Assembly: GCA_963809815.1 (NCBI GenBank)
Contig: CAWELM010000001.1
Location: 1 to 64,000, forward strand
From: CAVVJA01 sp963809815
GTDB lineage: Bacteria > Actinomycetota > Actinomycetes > Mycobacteriales > Jatrophihabitantaceae
Reading direction: 5' to 3'
Length of the DNA: 64,000 nt
The notes under the pieces are model-generated. The model had not been told where the DNA came from. It worked only from the letters and a program-made list of their open reading frames with translations, and did not search any database. The stretch's first letter is position 1, and each line of letters opens with the position of its first letter. The position numbers and the translations under genes were made by a program. This document shows positions 34,752 through 42,851 of the stretch, piece after piece.

Positions 34752-35237
34752 GTGAACGACGATCACGACTCCGCGGATGACGGTCAACCTCCGCTGGAGT
34801 CTGCCTTCCTGAACGCCGCCGGCCTCCACATCACCAGGATGGAGCCGAACCGAGTCGAAGGCTTCATCGACGCCGGACCGGACCAGCACACCCCGTGGGG
34901 AATCGTGCACGGCGGCGTCTACGCAACGGCAGTTGAGTCGGCCGCGAGCCTCGGCGCGTCCCTGGCGGTCCAGCCGCAGGGACAATTCGCCGTCGGTGTC
35001 AACAACCAGACCGACTTCCTCCGCCCCCATGTCTCCGGCCGCCTGGCTGTAACGGCCACGCCGATCCAACAAGGGCGAATGTTGCAGCTATGGCTCGTCG
35101 AGTTGACCAACGAGCAAGGAAAGCTGGTGGCTCGCGGACAGCTCCGCCTCGCGAATCAGCCCTTGCGCGCTCAGCCGGCATCGCGAGTGACGACCGGCGA
35201 TGCCTCGGTCCGATCAAACGCGGCGGAAAACAGGTAG
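34752..35237 (+). CDS. PaaI family hotdog thioesterase
   Basis: A 161-residue hotdog-fold protein. TPWGIVHGGVYATAVESAASLGAS is the PaaI-type active site (HGG with a following Glu or Asp on the central helix, here E at about 56). QFAVGVNNQTDFLRPHVSGRLAVTATPIQQGRMLQLW is the second conserved half. It should hydrolyse acyl- or aryl-CoA thioesters in the cytoplasm, substrate unknown. GTG 34752. The last 67 nt overlap the 3' end of the convergent AlkA gene, so the tail after LRLANQPLR is probably not conserved. Confidence 0.87.
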   Translation: MNDDHDSADDGQPPLESAFLNAAGLHITRMEPNRVEGFIDAGPDQHTPWGIVHGGVYATAVESAASLGASLAVQPQGQFAVGVNNQTDFLRPHVSGRLAVTATPIQQGRMLQLWLVELTNEQGKLVARGQLRLANQPLRAQPASRVTTGDASVRSNAAENR

Positions 35238-35851
35238 CTGGTCGCCAGACTGCGGTACGGCCGCCATTTCTCGGCGATGGCGAGAACCTCCTGCTGGGTA
35301 GGAAGATGGTCCAGCTGATAAGCGGCCTGGACAGCCTTACGGAGCGCAAGATCGCCGGGCAGGACGACGTCTTCTCGATGTAGCGCGATGAGGAGCGCGC
35401 CCTGCACGGTCCAGGGGCCTATCCCAGGAATTTCGGTGAGCTGCGCCAGGAGCTCGTCGTCTGGCAGGCCGCTCAAGACGTTCTGGTTCAGGCGGCCGTC
35501 CGATAGCCGCTCGGCGAGGTCGCGGAGAGTGTTGATCTTCCGCCACGAGAGCCCGGCCTCGCGGAGCTTGCCCGGCTCTACGCCCAGTAGCTCAATGGGC
35601 GACGGAAGATGGCCGTCGAAAAGGGCCTCGATACGGGCAAGCGTCCGGCGGGTCGCTTGGACGGATAGCTGCTGACCGGTGACCTGGAACAGCAGGGCGC
35701 CGTAAAGGTCCATCGGCGGCAGCCGGGCCATCCACGCCTGGGGATCGAAGGCGGGCCGGTCGTCGATGAGCCGCGCCAGCACTGGATCGGCGTTGTGAAG
35801 GTACCCGCGCGCCTGCTGCAGCCGCATCGCGCGGCCGGAATCCTCGGTCAC
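35171..35851 (-). CDS. DNA-3-methyladenine glycosylase 2 (AlkA-like, HhH-GPD)
   Basis: A 226-residue base-excision repair glycosylase. Substrate-pocket helix LYGALLFQVTGQQLSVQATRRTL is followed by the helix-hairpin-helix LTEIPGIGPWTVQGALLIAL (about 137-156) and, after a short turn, VVLPGDLALRKAV with the catalytic Asp (about 165). It removes alkylated bases from DNA. It is shorter than E. coli AlkA because the N-terminal sheet domain is absent, as in many actinobacterial forms. GTG 35851 starts it. Convergent overlap of 67 nt with the thioesterase gene. Confidence 0.9.
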   Translation of the reverse strand: MTEDSGRAMRLQQARGYLHNADPVLARLIDDRPAFDPQAWMARLPPMDLYGALLFQVTGQQLSVQATRRTLARIEALFDGHLPSPIELLGVEPGKLREAGLSWRKINTLRDLAERLSDGRLNQNVLSGLPDDELLAQLTEIPGIGPWTVQGALLIALHREDVVLPGDLALRKAVQAAYQLDHLPTQQEVLAIAEKWRPYRSLATSYLFSAAFDRTEASPVVTRDAG

Positions 35852-35953
35852 GAAGTCCGCTCCGTTCTCCCGGCGGATGTCTCACCATTCTGCGGCTCGG
35901 GTCTGGAAAATGACCGCCACTGCCCCGCGCGCCAGTTTGGTTCGTGAGGCCGG

Positions 35954-36391
35954 CTAGCCCCAGGACAGCAGCGCACCACGCTGATTGAAGGTTGCGCCGG
36001 GTCCCCAAGTGATCTCCCAGCGGTTGCCCTCAGGGTCGGCGATGAACGCTGAACGGCCGCCCCACGATCGGTCGGTCGCGGCGGCTACCGGGGTCGCGCC
36101 GGCGGCCACGGCCGCGGCGAAGGCGCTGTCGACCTCTTCTCGAGTGTTCACGGCACAGGCGAGCGTGACACCCGACCAGCCAGTCGGGTCAGCGGTACCT
36201 GGAGCGGCCTCGGAGGTCAGGTCGCGCATGGGGAAGAGCGCCAGCAGGACGCCGCCGAGGAGAAACCCGGTCCATGTGTCGTCACCGCTGGGCAGTTCGG
36301 GCCAGCCCAATGTCCGGTAGAACGATCGGAGAACGCCCATGTCCCGCGCGCCGAGGGTGACGATGGACAACCGGGCAGGAATATCGGTCAT
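35954..36391 (-). CDS. VOC family protein
   Basis: A 145-residue glyoxalase-fold protein. LSIVTLGARDMGVLRSFYRTLGWPEL opens the first module and ACAVNTREEVDSAFAAAVAAGATPVAAATDRSWGGRSAFIADPEGNRWEITWGP closes the second. The DPEGNRWEI strand with the final Glu is typical. The first strand lacks His, so a metal-dependent glyoxalase reaction is doubtful. Substrate unknown. ATG 36391 is used because MTDIPARLSIV fits the family; an extension to 36412 is possible. Runs in the same direction as the NTF2-like gene 28 nt upstream. Confidence 0.82.
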   Translation of the reverse strand: MTDIPARLSIVTLGARDMGVLRSFYRTLGWPELPSGDDTWTGFLLGGVLLALFPMRDLTSEAAPGTADPTGWSGVTLACAVNTREEVDSAFAAAVAAGATPVAAATDRSWGGRSAFIADPEGNRWEITWGPGATFNQRGALLSWG

Positions 36392-36419
36392 AGTCGAATG
36401 CTGCCAGTTCAACCGGCTG

Positions 36420-36767
36420 CTACGCCTGGCCGGTCTCGAATCGAGCGATCTGGTCGCCGGACAGCTCGAACCTCCACGCGGTGCGCATTTCGCCCCACCT
36501 CGAGTTCGAGTACGCGGCGATGAGCGACTGGCCGTCCGCCGCTTCGGATTCGACGTTCAGATGCCCGTGCGAGGAGAAGATCTCCCGCTCGGTCCACTCT
36601 TTCAGATCTCGTTCCGACCCGTCGTCCGACATCGTCGCGTCAGAAGTCAGCACCGCGAAGAACGCCGGCCGGTCCCCCGCGTTGAGCGCAGCGACGAACC
36701 TCCGGACAACGGGGTTGGACGGCTCCACGCGGGAGATATTGTCAGGTTCCCAGTCGTGACGGAACAC
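36420..36767 (-). CDS. SnoaL/NTF2-like domain protein
   Basis: A 115-residue one-domain protein: PSNPVVRRFVAALNAGDRPAFFAVLTSDATMSDDGSERDLKEWTEREIFSSHGHLNVESE then IAAYSNSRWGEMRTAWRFELSGDQIARFETGQA. This is the normal SnoaL layout with an N-terminal helix pair and a curved sheet. Role unknown. The start is GTG 36767; GTG 36728 (VEPSNP) is a reasonable alternative. It may share a transcript with the VOC gene downstream. Confidence 0.75.
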   Translation of the reverse strand: MFRHDWEPDNISRVEPSNPVVRRFVAALNAGDRPAFFAVLTSDATMSDDGSERDLKEWTEREIFSSHGHLNVESEAADGQSLIAAYSNSRWGEMRTAWRFELSGDQIARFETGQA

Positions 36768-36790
36768 GAGCCTCGTCAGGCGGTGGTGGA

Positions 36791-38842
36791 TTGGCTGTCG
36801 AGCTGGCTCCGAATCCGTCGGCTGACGGCGTAATTGACCGCCGCCGGATGAATCTCGTGTTCCTCACAGTGCTCCTCGGCATGCTGCTCTCCGCGCTCGA
36901 CCAGACGGTCGTGTCGACCGCGCTGCCGACGATCGTCGGGGATCTCGGCGGTGCCGGCCACCTTTCGTGGGTCGTATCGTCATACCTCTTGGCCGACACG
37001 GTGGCGACGGTGCTCGCGGGCAAGTTCGGCGATCTGTTCGGTCGCAAAGCGGTCTTTCAGGTGTCGGCCGGGACATTCGTCTTGGCCTCGGCTGCGTGCG
37101 GGTTCGCCGGCAACATGACGTGGTTGATCGCCTGGCGAGCCGTGCAAGGTCTTGGTGCCGGCGGTCTGATGGTGACGGCGACCGCCCTCATCGCGGACGT
37201 GATCCCGCTGCGTGAACGCGGAAAGTACCAGGGCGCCTTGGGGGCGGTCTTCGGTGTCACGACGGTGATCGGTCCGCTGATCGGCGGGCTGTTCACCGAC
37301 CACCTGTCGTGGCGATGGGTGTTCTACATCAATTTGCCCATCGGCGTCGGCGTCATTGTCCTAGCCGCGGCCACCGTGCCGACCGCTCGCAGCGCTAGCC
37401 GACCGGTTATCGATTACCTCGGGATCGTGTTCGTGTCTCTGGGTGCCTCGGGGCTCACCCTCGCGTTGTCCTGGGGTGGCACGGAGTACCCCTGGACGTC
37501 GACGACGATCCTTGGGCTGTTCGTGGGTTCGGTCGTGGCACTCGCTGGCTTCGTCATCGTCGAGACCCGGGCGACTGACCCGATTCTGCCCATGAGGCTG
37601 TTTCGTTCCTCCGTGTTCAGCATCAGCGTGATCCTGGCCTTCATCGTTGGATTCGCGATGCTGGGCGCGTTGACGTTCCTCCCGACATATCTCCAGTACG
37701 TCAAGGGGGTCTCCGCCACCGCGTCCGGCGTGCAGACCCTGCCGCTCGTGGTCGGGCTGCTTGCCACCTCGATCTTCTCCGGAGTCGTCGTCGGGCGGAC
37801 TGGACGCTACAAAGTGTTCCCGGTCGCCGGCTCGTTCATCATGGCCATCGGCTTGTTCCTGCTGTCACGCCTGACCGCCGCCACACCGTTCTGGTCGATG
37901 GCACTCGACATGCTCGTGCTGGGAATTGGCATCGGCCTGTGCATGCAGGTACTGACCATCATCGTGCAGAACATCGTCGACTATCGCGACCTCGGCGTCG
38001 CTACGTCTGGCGTGACCTTCTTCCGGACACTGGGCAGCTCCTTCGGAGCGGCCGTCTTCGGCACGATCTACTCGAATGTGTTGAGCCATCGCCTTCCCGC
38101 CGCGATTGCCGCTTCGCCGGGCGTCGACCCCGGAGTCGTCAGCACTCCGGCCGAGCTGCACCAGTACCCGAAGGCGAAGATCGCGCCGATCGTCGACGCT
38201 TACGCGCACGCGATCCACGTGGTATTCCTCGCGGCGGTCCCGGTAGCGGGCATCGCATTCGTGCTCGCGTTATTTCTGAAAGAGGTACCGCTCCGGGGAA
38301 CATCGCGCGCGGCAGCCTCTGATGTCGGCGATGGATTCGGGATGCCCGAGGGGGCTGACAGCGAACAGTGCCTCGAGGTTGCCATTGCCTGGCTGTTCCG
38401 ACGCAAGGGACGCGACGCGCTCCCGATCATCAGGCGCGACTCGGCCACGACCCTTGACATCGCCGATGGCTGGTGCGTCGGGCAGGTACACCTCCGGGCC
38501 CGCGTTCGCGGGAGCGCGAGTCTCGAGGCCATAAGCCGACGGGTTCACGTGCCGGCTCCCGTGCTGCATCCCGCCTTTGAGGCCGCTCGAAAGCACGGCT
38601 ACCTGACGGGTGATGACGGTCAGCTAGAACTCACCGAGGTCGGTCAGCGCGAGATCGACAAGCTGGTGGGCGCGACTCGCAGGTGGCTCGCTGACGAACT
38701 GACCGACTGGGGCGCGGGCGACGACGAGCTGCTCACCCGAGCGCTCGACAACATGGCCAACCAGTTCATCGACCAAGATCCGCAACTGCTTCCCGCTCCA
38801 GAGGTCCCTGTCGCGATTGGCGGGCGCCGCGAGAACTCCTGA
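36791..38842 (+). CDS. DHA2 MFS exporter with C-terminal winged-helix-like domain
   Basis: A 683-residue protein. Residues 1-500 are a 14-helix DHA2 exporter: LSALDQTVVSTALPTIVGDL in helix 1, GKFGDLFGRKAVF in loop 2-3, and VTTVIGPLIGGLFTDHLSWRWVFYIN in helix 5. After about residue 515 comes a cytoplasmic domain of about 160 residues. It contains LEAISRRVHVPAPVLHPAFEAARKHGYLTGDDGQLELTEVGQREIDKLVGATRRWLADEL, which reads like a MarR-type winged helix and dimer helix. Ordinary DHA2 pumps are about 500 residues, so the tail is an addition. TTG 36791 is the first start; ATG 36848 would begin just before helix 1. Substrate unknown. Confidence 0.85.
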   Translation: MAVELAPNPSADGVIDRRRMNLVFLTVLLGMLLSALDQTVVSTALPTIVGDLGGAGHLSWVVSSYLLADTVATVLAGKFGDLFGRKAVFQVSAGTFVLASAACGFAGNMTWLIAWRAVQGLGAGGLMVTATALIADVIPLRERGKYQGALGAVFGVTTVIGPLIGGLFTDHLSWRWVFYINLPIGVGVIVLAAATVPTARSASRPVIDYLGIVFVSLGASGLTLALSWGGTEYPWTSTTILGLFVGSVVALAGFVIVETRATDPILPMRLFRSSVFSISVILAFIVGFAMLGALTFLPTYLQYVKGVSATASGVQTLPLVVGLLATSIFSGVVVGRTGRYKVFPVAGSFIMAIGLFLLSRLTAATPFWSMALDMLVLGIGIGLCMQVLTIIVQNIVDYRDLGVATSGVTFFRTLGSSFGAAVFGTIYSNVLSHRLPAAIAASPGVDPGVVSTPAELHQYPKAKIAPIVDAYAHAIHVVFLAAVPVAGIAFVLALFLKEVPLRGTSRAAASDVGDGFGMPEGADSEQCLEVAIAWLFRRKGRDALPIIRRDSATTLDIADGWCVGQVHLRARVRGSASLEAISRRVHVPAPVLHPAFEAARKHGYLTGDDGQLELTEVGQREIDKLVGATRRWLADELTDWGAGDDELLTRALDNMANQFIDQDPQLLPAPEVPVAIGGRRENS

Positions 38843-38867
38843 ACCGTCGACGAGGACCCCCTGGTCT

Positions 38868-38884
38868 CAACTGCCTGTCAGTTG
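38868..38884. terminator. Short hairpin between convergent genes
   Basis: CAACTG (38868-38873), 5-nt loop, CAGTTG (38879-38884), located between the MFS stop and the epimerase stop. Only 6 bp, without a T-run, so its activity is uncertain. Confidence 0.3.
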
Positions 38885-39759
38885 CGGTAACTCCCGTGGC
38901 GGAACTCCTCGACCAGTCCGGGATGGGATGGATACCAATCGAGCTCAGTTCGAGCCTTGGCAGCGGTCGTGCTCTGATCGAGCAGTAGGACCTCGGCGAA
39001 GTAGTCGCCTAGGCGCGTCCGAGCCTCTTCGTCGGATCCGGCGATGGCTCCTGGAGCGCCGACTGCAACTGCGGCCGCCTCGGTAAGTTCGGCAACGGTT
39101 GAATTCGCTCCGTTACCAACGACGTAGTAGCCGCGAGCCGAGTCATTTTCCAGTACGCGACGGAAGAAGTCCGCCAGATCGGCAGCATGAACTGTCGACC
39201 AGTGCTGTCGCCCGGTGCCGAGCATGATCAAGTTTCCGGCGTCGTCTCGGGGTGAGCCGAGCAGTACCCCAGGAACACCGCCACCGCCATCGCCGTACGC
39301 GACGCCGGACACGATCACAACTCCGCGCATGTCTGCTGCATCGAGTACCCGACGCTCGATCGGTTGCCGCCATGCCACCAGCGCGGGCGCATTCATTGGG
39401 GACTCCTCGCTGATGGCGAGGTTGTTCCCGTAGACCCACGCACCGCTGATGTGGAGATAGGGCTTGCCGGTGCCCGCGAAGGCTTCGATCGCCGCATCGG
39501 CCACTGCAGCGTCTAGGTTTGCGCTAGTGGCGTCACCCGGACTGGCGGTGTGGACAGCCCCATCGGCCGTGCGCAGCGCGCTGACCACCGCCGGTCGATC
39601 GTAGAGGTCGACCACGATCGGTGTGGCGCCGCGAGTTGCGACGATGTCGGCCTGGGCGTCGTCGCGGACGAGCGCCGTCACCTCGTGGCCGTGCTTTTGC
39701 AGTTCCGCTAGCACGTGAGATCCGATGAACCCGGTCGCACCGGTAAGTGCCACGTTCAT
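38878..39759 (-). CDS. NAD-dependent epimerase/dehydratase family (extended SDR)
   Basis: A 293-residue extended SDR. MNVALTGATGFIGSHVLAELQKHGHEVTALVRD gives the G-x-x-G-x-x-G cofactor site and an Arg for NADP. SGAWVYGNN holds the catalytic Tyr region but with no Lys three residues later (YGNNL), so it is an atypical NmrA/epimerase-like member. QHWSTVHAADLADFFRRVLE is the usual substrate-domain helix. Substrate unknown. ATG 39759 has GGAGG 8 nt upstream. Its promoter is overlapped by a perfect palindrome, and a MarR regulator is divergent 306 nt away, so repression by that MarR is likely. Confidence 0.84.
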   Translation of the reverse strand: MNVALTGATGFIGSHVLAELQKHGHEVTALVRDDAQADIVATRGATPIVVDLYDRPAVVSALRTADGAVHTASPGDATSANLDAAVADAAIEAFAGTGKPYLHISGAWVYGNNLAISEESPMNAPALVAWRQPIERRVLDAADMRGVVIVSGVAYGDGGGGVPGVLLGSPRDDAGNLIMLGTGRQHWSTVHAADLADFFRRVLENDSARGYYVVGNGANSTVAELTEAAAVAVGAPGAIAGSDEEARTRLGDYFAEVLLLDQSTTAAKARTELDWYPSHPGLVEEFRHGSYRN

Positions 39760-39792
39760 GGCCAGTCCGCCTCCTGTTGGCGCCATACAGCA

Positions 39793-39836
39793 GTACTTGA
39801 AGTTTCAAGTACAGCGCACATAGCTTAATGTGTCAA
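39793..39836 (-). promoter_or_regulatory. Promoter and operator of the epimerase gene
   Basis: On the minus strand a consensus -35 TTGACA (39836-39831) and a -10 TGTACT (39813-39808) are exactly 17 nt apart. The palindrome GTACTTGAA-2nt-TTCAAGTAC (39793-39812) overlaps the -10 and start point. A repressor bound there would block initiation. ACTTGAA also occurs once upstream of the MarR gene, pointing to that protein as the binder. Confidence 0.7.
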
Positions 39837-40028
39837 GTCACTACATGTGACATGACCGGAGACGCGGCAAGCTAAGTCGAGCTGCTAAGCGATGGAACCC
39901 GCCATCGCCTCAGAGGACGTCGACCACAAATCATCAAACATTAGGCGATTCTGGCAACCAACGGGTAGTGCTTTAGCTCGTAACCATGACCACGGCGGGT
40001 GTGGAAGATGGCCCGCAAAGCGCACAGA

Positions 40029-40066
40029 TTGACTTGAATCATCTAGTGACTGCTATCCTGATCAGG
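40029..40066 (+). promoter_or_regulatory. Promoter region of the MarR gene
   Basis: TTGACT (40029-40034) and TATCCT (40054-40059) are 19 nt apart, a little long. ACTTGAA (40032-40038) repeats a half of the operator at 39793. The palindrome CCTGATCAGG (40057-40066) overlaps the -10 and the GTG start. Autoregulation is likely but inferred. Confidence 0.5.
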
Positions 40067-40563
40067 TGACCGAAGGAGCCCAACGCGGAGCCGAAGCACC
40101 GCCCGTGAAGTGGCTGACCGCCACCGAGTTGGACTCCTGGCTGTCCGTCGTACGGATGCTCACCTGGCTTCCCTGGTCGATCGATCAGCAGCTGCAACGC
40201 GACTCCAGGCTGCGCATGGTCGACTATCAGGTTCTTGCCATGCTGTCCACAAGTCCAGAGCGAACCATGCGGATGAGCTCGCTGGCCGAGGTCACTAACG
40301 CGTCGCTGTCCCGGCTGTCGCACCTGGTCAAACGTCTCGAGGCACGCGACCTCGTGCGCCGGGAACCCGATCCGACCGACGGACGATTCACGAATGCGAT
40401 CCTGACCGAGAAGGGCTTTCGAACAATCGCCGAGGCGGCGCCCGGGCATGTCTCACACGTGCGATCACTCGTCATAGACGTCCTGTCGCCAGAGCAGCTA
40501 CGACGCCTTGGCCGCGACGCGGACCGCATCGTGTCACGCATCGACACCTCGGGAATCAATTAA
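40066..40563 (+). CDS. MarR family transcriptional regulator
   Basis: A 165-residue MarR protein. The winged helix is at about 55-115: MVDYQVLAMLSTSPERTMRMSSLAEVTNASLSRLSHLVKRLEARDLVRREPDPTDGRFTNAILTEKGF, with the standard D-x-R-x-x-x-x-x-L-T wing. Helices at both ends form the dimer. These repressors respond to phenolic or oxidative signals. It is divergent from the epimerase gene, whose promoter holds a perfect 9-2-9 palindrome. GTG 40066 overlaps the palindrome CCTGATCAGG, giving the shortest possible leader. Ligand unknown. Confidence 0.9.
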   Translation: MTEGAQRGAEAPPVKWLTATELDSWLSVVRMLTWLPWSIDQQLQRDSRLRMVDYQVLAMLSTSPERTMRMSSLAEVTNASLSRLSHLVKRLEARDLVRREPDPTDGRFTNAILTEKGFRTIAEAAPGHVSHVRSLVIDVLSPEQLRRLGRDADRIVSRIDTSGIN

Positions 40564-40729
40564 CATCGCACCAGCGCGTGCCGAGCCGGACGTTACGCCC
40601 GCAACTCCCGTCAATCACCTGTTCCGGCCCACGCCTCGCGGCACCAATCGCATTTCGTCGGCCGCTGGTCGACACCTCGCCGCGCCGCGCTCCGCTGCCT
40701 CGCCTTGTCGGTCGGACTTGCTGAGCTGG

Positions 40730-41464
40730 TCAGACGCCGCGCGGCCGGATGTGGGCCGGATGCGGCTGTACAGGCAGGCCACGCAGCCAGAGCCAGATGC
40801 CGTGCAGCCGGATCAGGGCCGAGATGCGATGAGTCATCAGCGGTTCGCGGATCCGCATCCGGGCGACGGCCGGCCGCGTCGCGGGTTCGGGTCGCCCTCG
40901 AAACGTCGCCACGAAAGCCACCGCGCCGTCGCGGCGCAGGGTCACGACAGTGCTTACCCGGTCCGATCGCAATGCGAGCCGCAGCTCGTATTCCCCGTCA
41001 ACCGGGAAGAACGGCGAGACGTGGAAAGCCTTGCTGGTTACCGCGATCCCGTCCTCCTTGGGATGCACGACGTATGCATGCCGCTCGCCGTACGTGTTGT
41101 GCACTTCGGCGACAATCGCAGCAAGCTGCCCGTTGCCGTGATAGCACCAGAACACCGACAACGGATTGAACACATGGCCCAACCCACGGGCGTTGGTGAG
41201 CATCAGCACTCGGCCGCCGTCACGGAGCGGGACGCCGTTCAACGCTAGGAACGTCTCGACATTCGCTTTGATCGTGCGGCGGGGGTCGCCGAGATGATCC
41301 GCGCTACGGAACCGTAGCTCAGGCCATCGCCCGTGGAGAGAGTCGAGGTCGACGAGCCATTGGTATATCCGGTGCTGGAAGGCATGCCGAACCGGCCCGT
41401 ACCGCCGATGGGTGATCCAGCCGACTACAAGTGCCGGGAGCGGCAGATCAGGCGATTGGCTCAC
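40730..41464 (-). CDS. DUF1365 family protein
   Basis: A 244-residue protein. GWITHRRYGPVRHAFQHRIYQWLVDLDSL is the family start. DHLGDPRRTIKANVETFLALNG, LTNARGLGHVFNPLSVFWCYHGNGQLAAIVAEVHNTYGERHAYVV and KAFHVSPFFPVDGEYELRL are its core. GTG 41464 overlaps the stop of the FAD-protein gene (GTGA), so translation is coupled; long upstream frames to 41788 are shadows of that gene. DUF1365 proteins regularly sit beside FAD-dependent oxidoreductases and a CFA-type methyltransferase in lipid-modification operons linked to photo-oxidative stress. The methyltransferase is not in this window. Confidence 0.87.
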   Translation of the reverse strand: MSQSPDLPLPALVVGWITHRRYGPVRHAFQHRIYQWLVDLDSLHGRWPELRFRSADHLGDPRRTIKANVETFLALNGVPLRDGGRVLMLTNARGLGHVFNPLSVFWCYHGNGQLAAIVAEVHNTYGERHAYVVHPKEDGIAVTSKAFHVSPFFPVDGEYELRLALRSDRVSTVVTLRRDGAVAFVATFRGRPEPATRPAVARMRIREPLMTHRISALIRLHGIWLWLRGLPVQPHPAHIRPRGV

Positions 41465-42759
41465 CACACCACCCCGAAGTGCCGTGCGGCCGCGACGCCG
41501 GAACGGCAGCCATCCTCGTGAAATCCCCAGCCGTGGTACGCCCCCGCATACGCAGTGCGGTCTGTGGCGAGGTCGCTCAGCCGCGACTGGGCGCGGATGG
41601 CGTCGGGCGTGTAGATCGGGTGTTCGTAGTGCATCACCGTGACAACGCGGTCGCCGCCGACACGCCCGCGATCGTTCAGAGTTACGAGAAAAGTGTCGGG
41701 CGATTGGATTCCCTGCAGCCGGTTCATCCAGTACGTCACGACGGCCGGCCCGTCGCGTCGGCCACAGGCCCTCATGCTGTAGTTCCACGACGCTCGAGCA
41801 TCCGGCGCGTCCGGCAAGATCGAGCGGTCGGTGTGCAGAACGGTCGCGTTGCTCGAGTAGCTGAACTGCTTCAGTGTGCTGACCTCGGCATCGCTCGGGT
41901 CGGCCAGCAGGTCGAGCGCCTGGTCCGCGTGTGTTGCGATGACGATGCGGTCCACCCGCGTGATCTGCCCGGTGACGTCGCGAAGCTCAACACCGTTCTC
42001 GCGTCTCGTCACATCGGTCACCGCATGAGCCGCGCGAACGTCGCCTAGCAGCGCGGCAACTCGCTCGACGTAATTGCGGGATCCTCCAACGACGCTGTAC
42101 CACTGCGGTGAACCTGTGATCTGCAGCATGCCGTGATGCTCGAGGAACTGGAACAGATAGCGGGCCGGGTACATCAACGCCGTATCGCGTCCAGCCGACC
42201 AGACGCACGAGACGACCGGAATGGCGTAGTGCGCAACGAAGAACTCGCTGAACCCTTCTTGCCTGAGGAACTGCCCGTAGGTCAGGAGGTTCGCCTCGTC
42301 AGCATCGCCGAGGAAAGCTGATGCCCGCCGATGGAACCGGCGGACCTGCCACAGCATGTGCATGAACCGTGGATCCACCAATCGGCGACGCTGGCTGAAG
42401 ACGCCCCGGATCCCGCGTCCACCTGCGTACTCCAGACCACATCCCTCGCACCGGACGCTCATGCTCATTTCGGTGGGGCGTACCTCGACATGCAGTTCGC
42501 CGAACAGCTTGCGCAGCCACGGATAGGTCAGGTCGTTGTGCACGATGAAGGCGCTGTCGACGGCAAGCTGCTGGCCGTCGGAGTCGACGACATCGTGCGT
42601 GTGCGCGTGGCCGCCAAGCCGCTCGTCTGCTTCGAACAGGATGACGTTGTGTGTGCGAGCGAGCAGGTATGCAGCGGTGAGACCGGAGATCCCGGCGCCG
42701 ACGACGGCCACAGATGGCCGCCGACCCAACGTCGTTCTGTTGTTCGTACGCGGTTCCAT
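41461..42759 (-). CDS. FAD-dependent oxidoreductase (amine oxidase/desaturase-like) of DUF1365 operon
   Basis: A 432-residue flavoprotein. VAVVGAGISGLTAAYLLARTHNVILFEADERLGGHAHTHDV is the dinucleotide-binding motif and its following acidic strand end. DSAFIVHNDLTYPWLRKLFGELHVEVRPTEMSMS and VVSCVWSAGRDTALMYPARYLFQFLEHHGML are typical of the NAD/FAD-binding proteins paired with DUF1365. IVIATHADQALDLLADP and GAYHGWGFHEDGCRSGVAAA close the FAD site. It probably modifies membrane fatty acids. ATG 42759 has GGAAG about 8 nt upstream. It is first in its operon and divergent from a B12-type MerR regulator. Confidence 0.88.
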   Translation of the reverse strand: MEPRTNNRTTLGRRPSVAVVGAGISGLTAAYLLARTHNVILFEADERLGGHAHTHDVVDSDGQQLAVDSAFIVHNDLTYPWLRKLFGELHVEVRPTEMSMSVRCEGCGLEYAGGRGIRGVFSQRRRLVDPRFMHMLWQVRRFHRRASAFLGDADEANLLTYGQFLRQEGFSEFFVAHYAIPVVSCVWSAGRDTALMYPARYLFQFLEHHGMLQITGSPQWYSVVGGSRNYVERVAALLGDVRAAHAVTDVTRRENGVELRDVTGQITRVDRIVIATHADQALDLLADPSDAEVSTLKQFSYSSNATVLHTDRSILPDAPDARASWNYSMRACGRRDGPAVVTYWMNRLQGIQSPDTFLVTLNDRGRVGGDRVVTVMHYEHPIYTPDAIRAQSRLSDLATDRTAYAGAYHGWGFHEDGCRSGVAAARHFGVVW

Positions 42760-42791
42760 CGCCAAGCTTCCGTCGAAGGTTTGTCTAGGAA

Positions 42792-42832
42792 ACGCTAGGT
42801 TCCATCGTGTCGTTCTGTCAAATGTCTGTCTA
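42792..42832 (-). promoter_or_regulatory. Promoter of the FAD/DUF1365 operon facing the MerR gene
   Basis: On the minus strand TTGACA (42821-42816) and TAGCGT (42797-42792) are 18 nt apart. TGTCTA occurs at 42782-42787 and at 42827-42832, flanking the promoter and 45 nt apart, roughly four helical turns. These could be sites for the MerR protein encoded alongside. Confidence 0.5.
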
Positions 42833-42851
42833 AAGATCGTATGGTGTTCAT

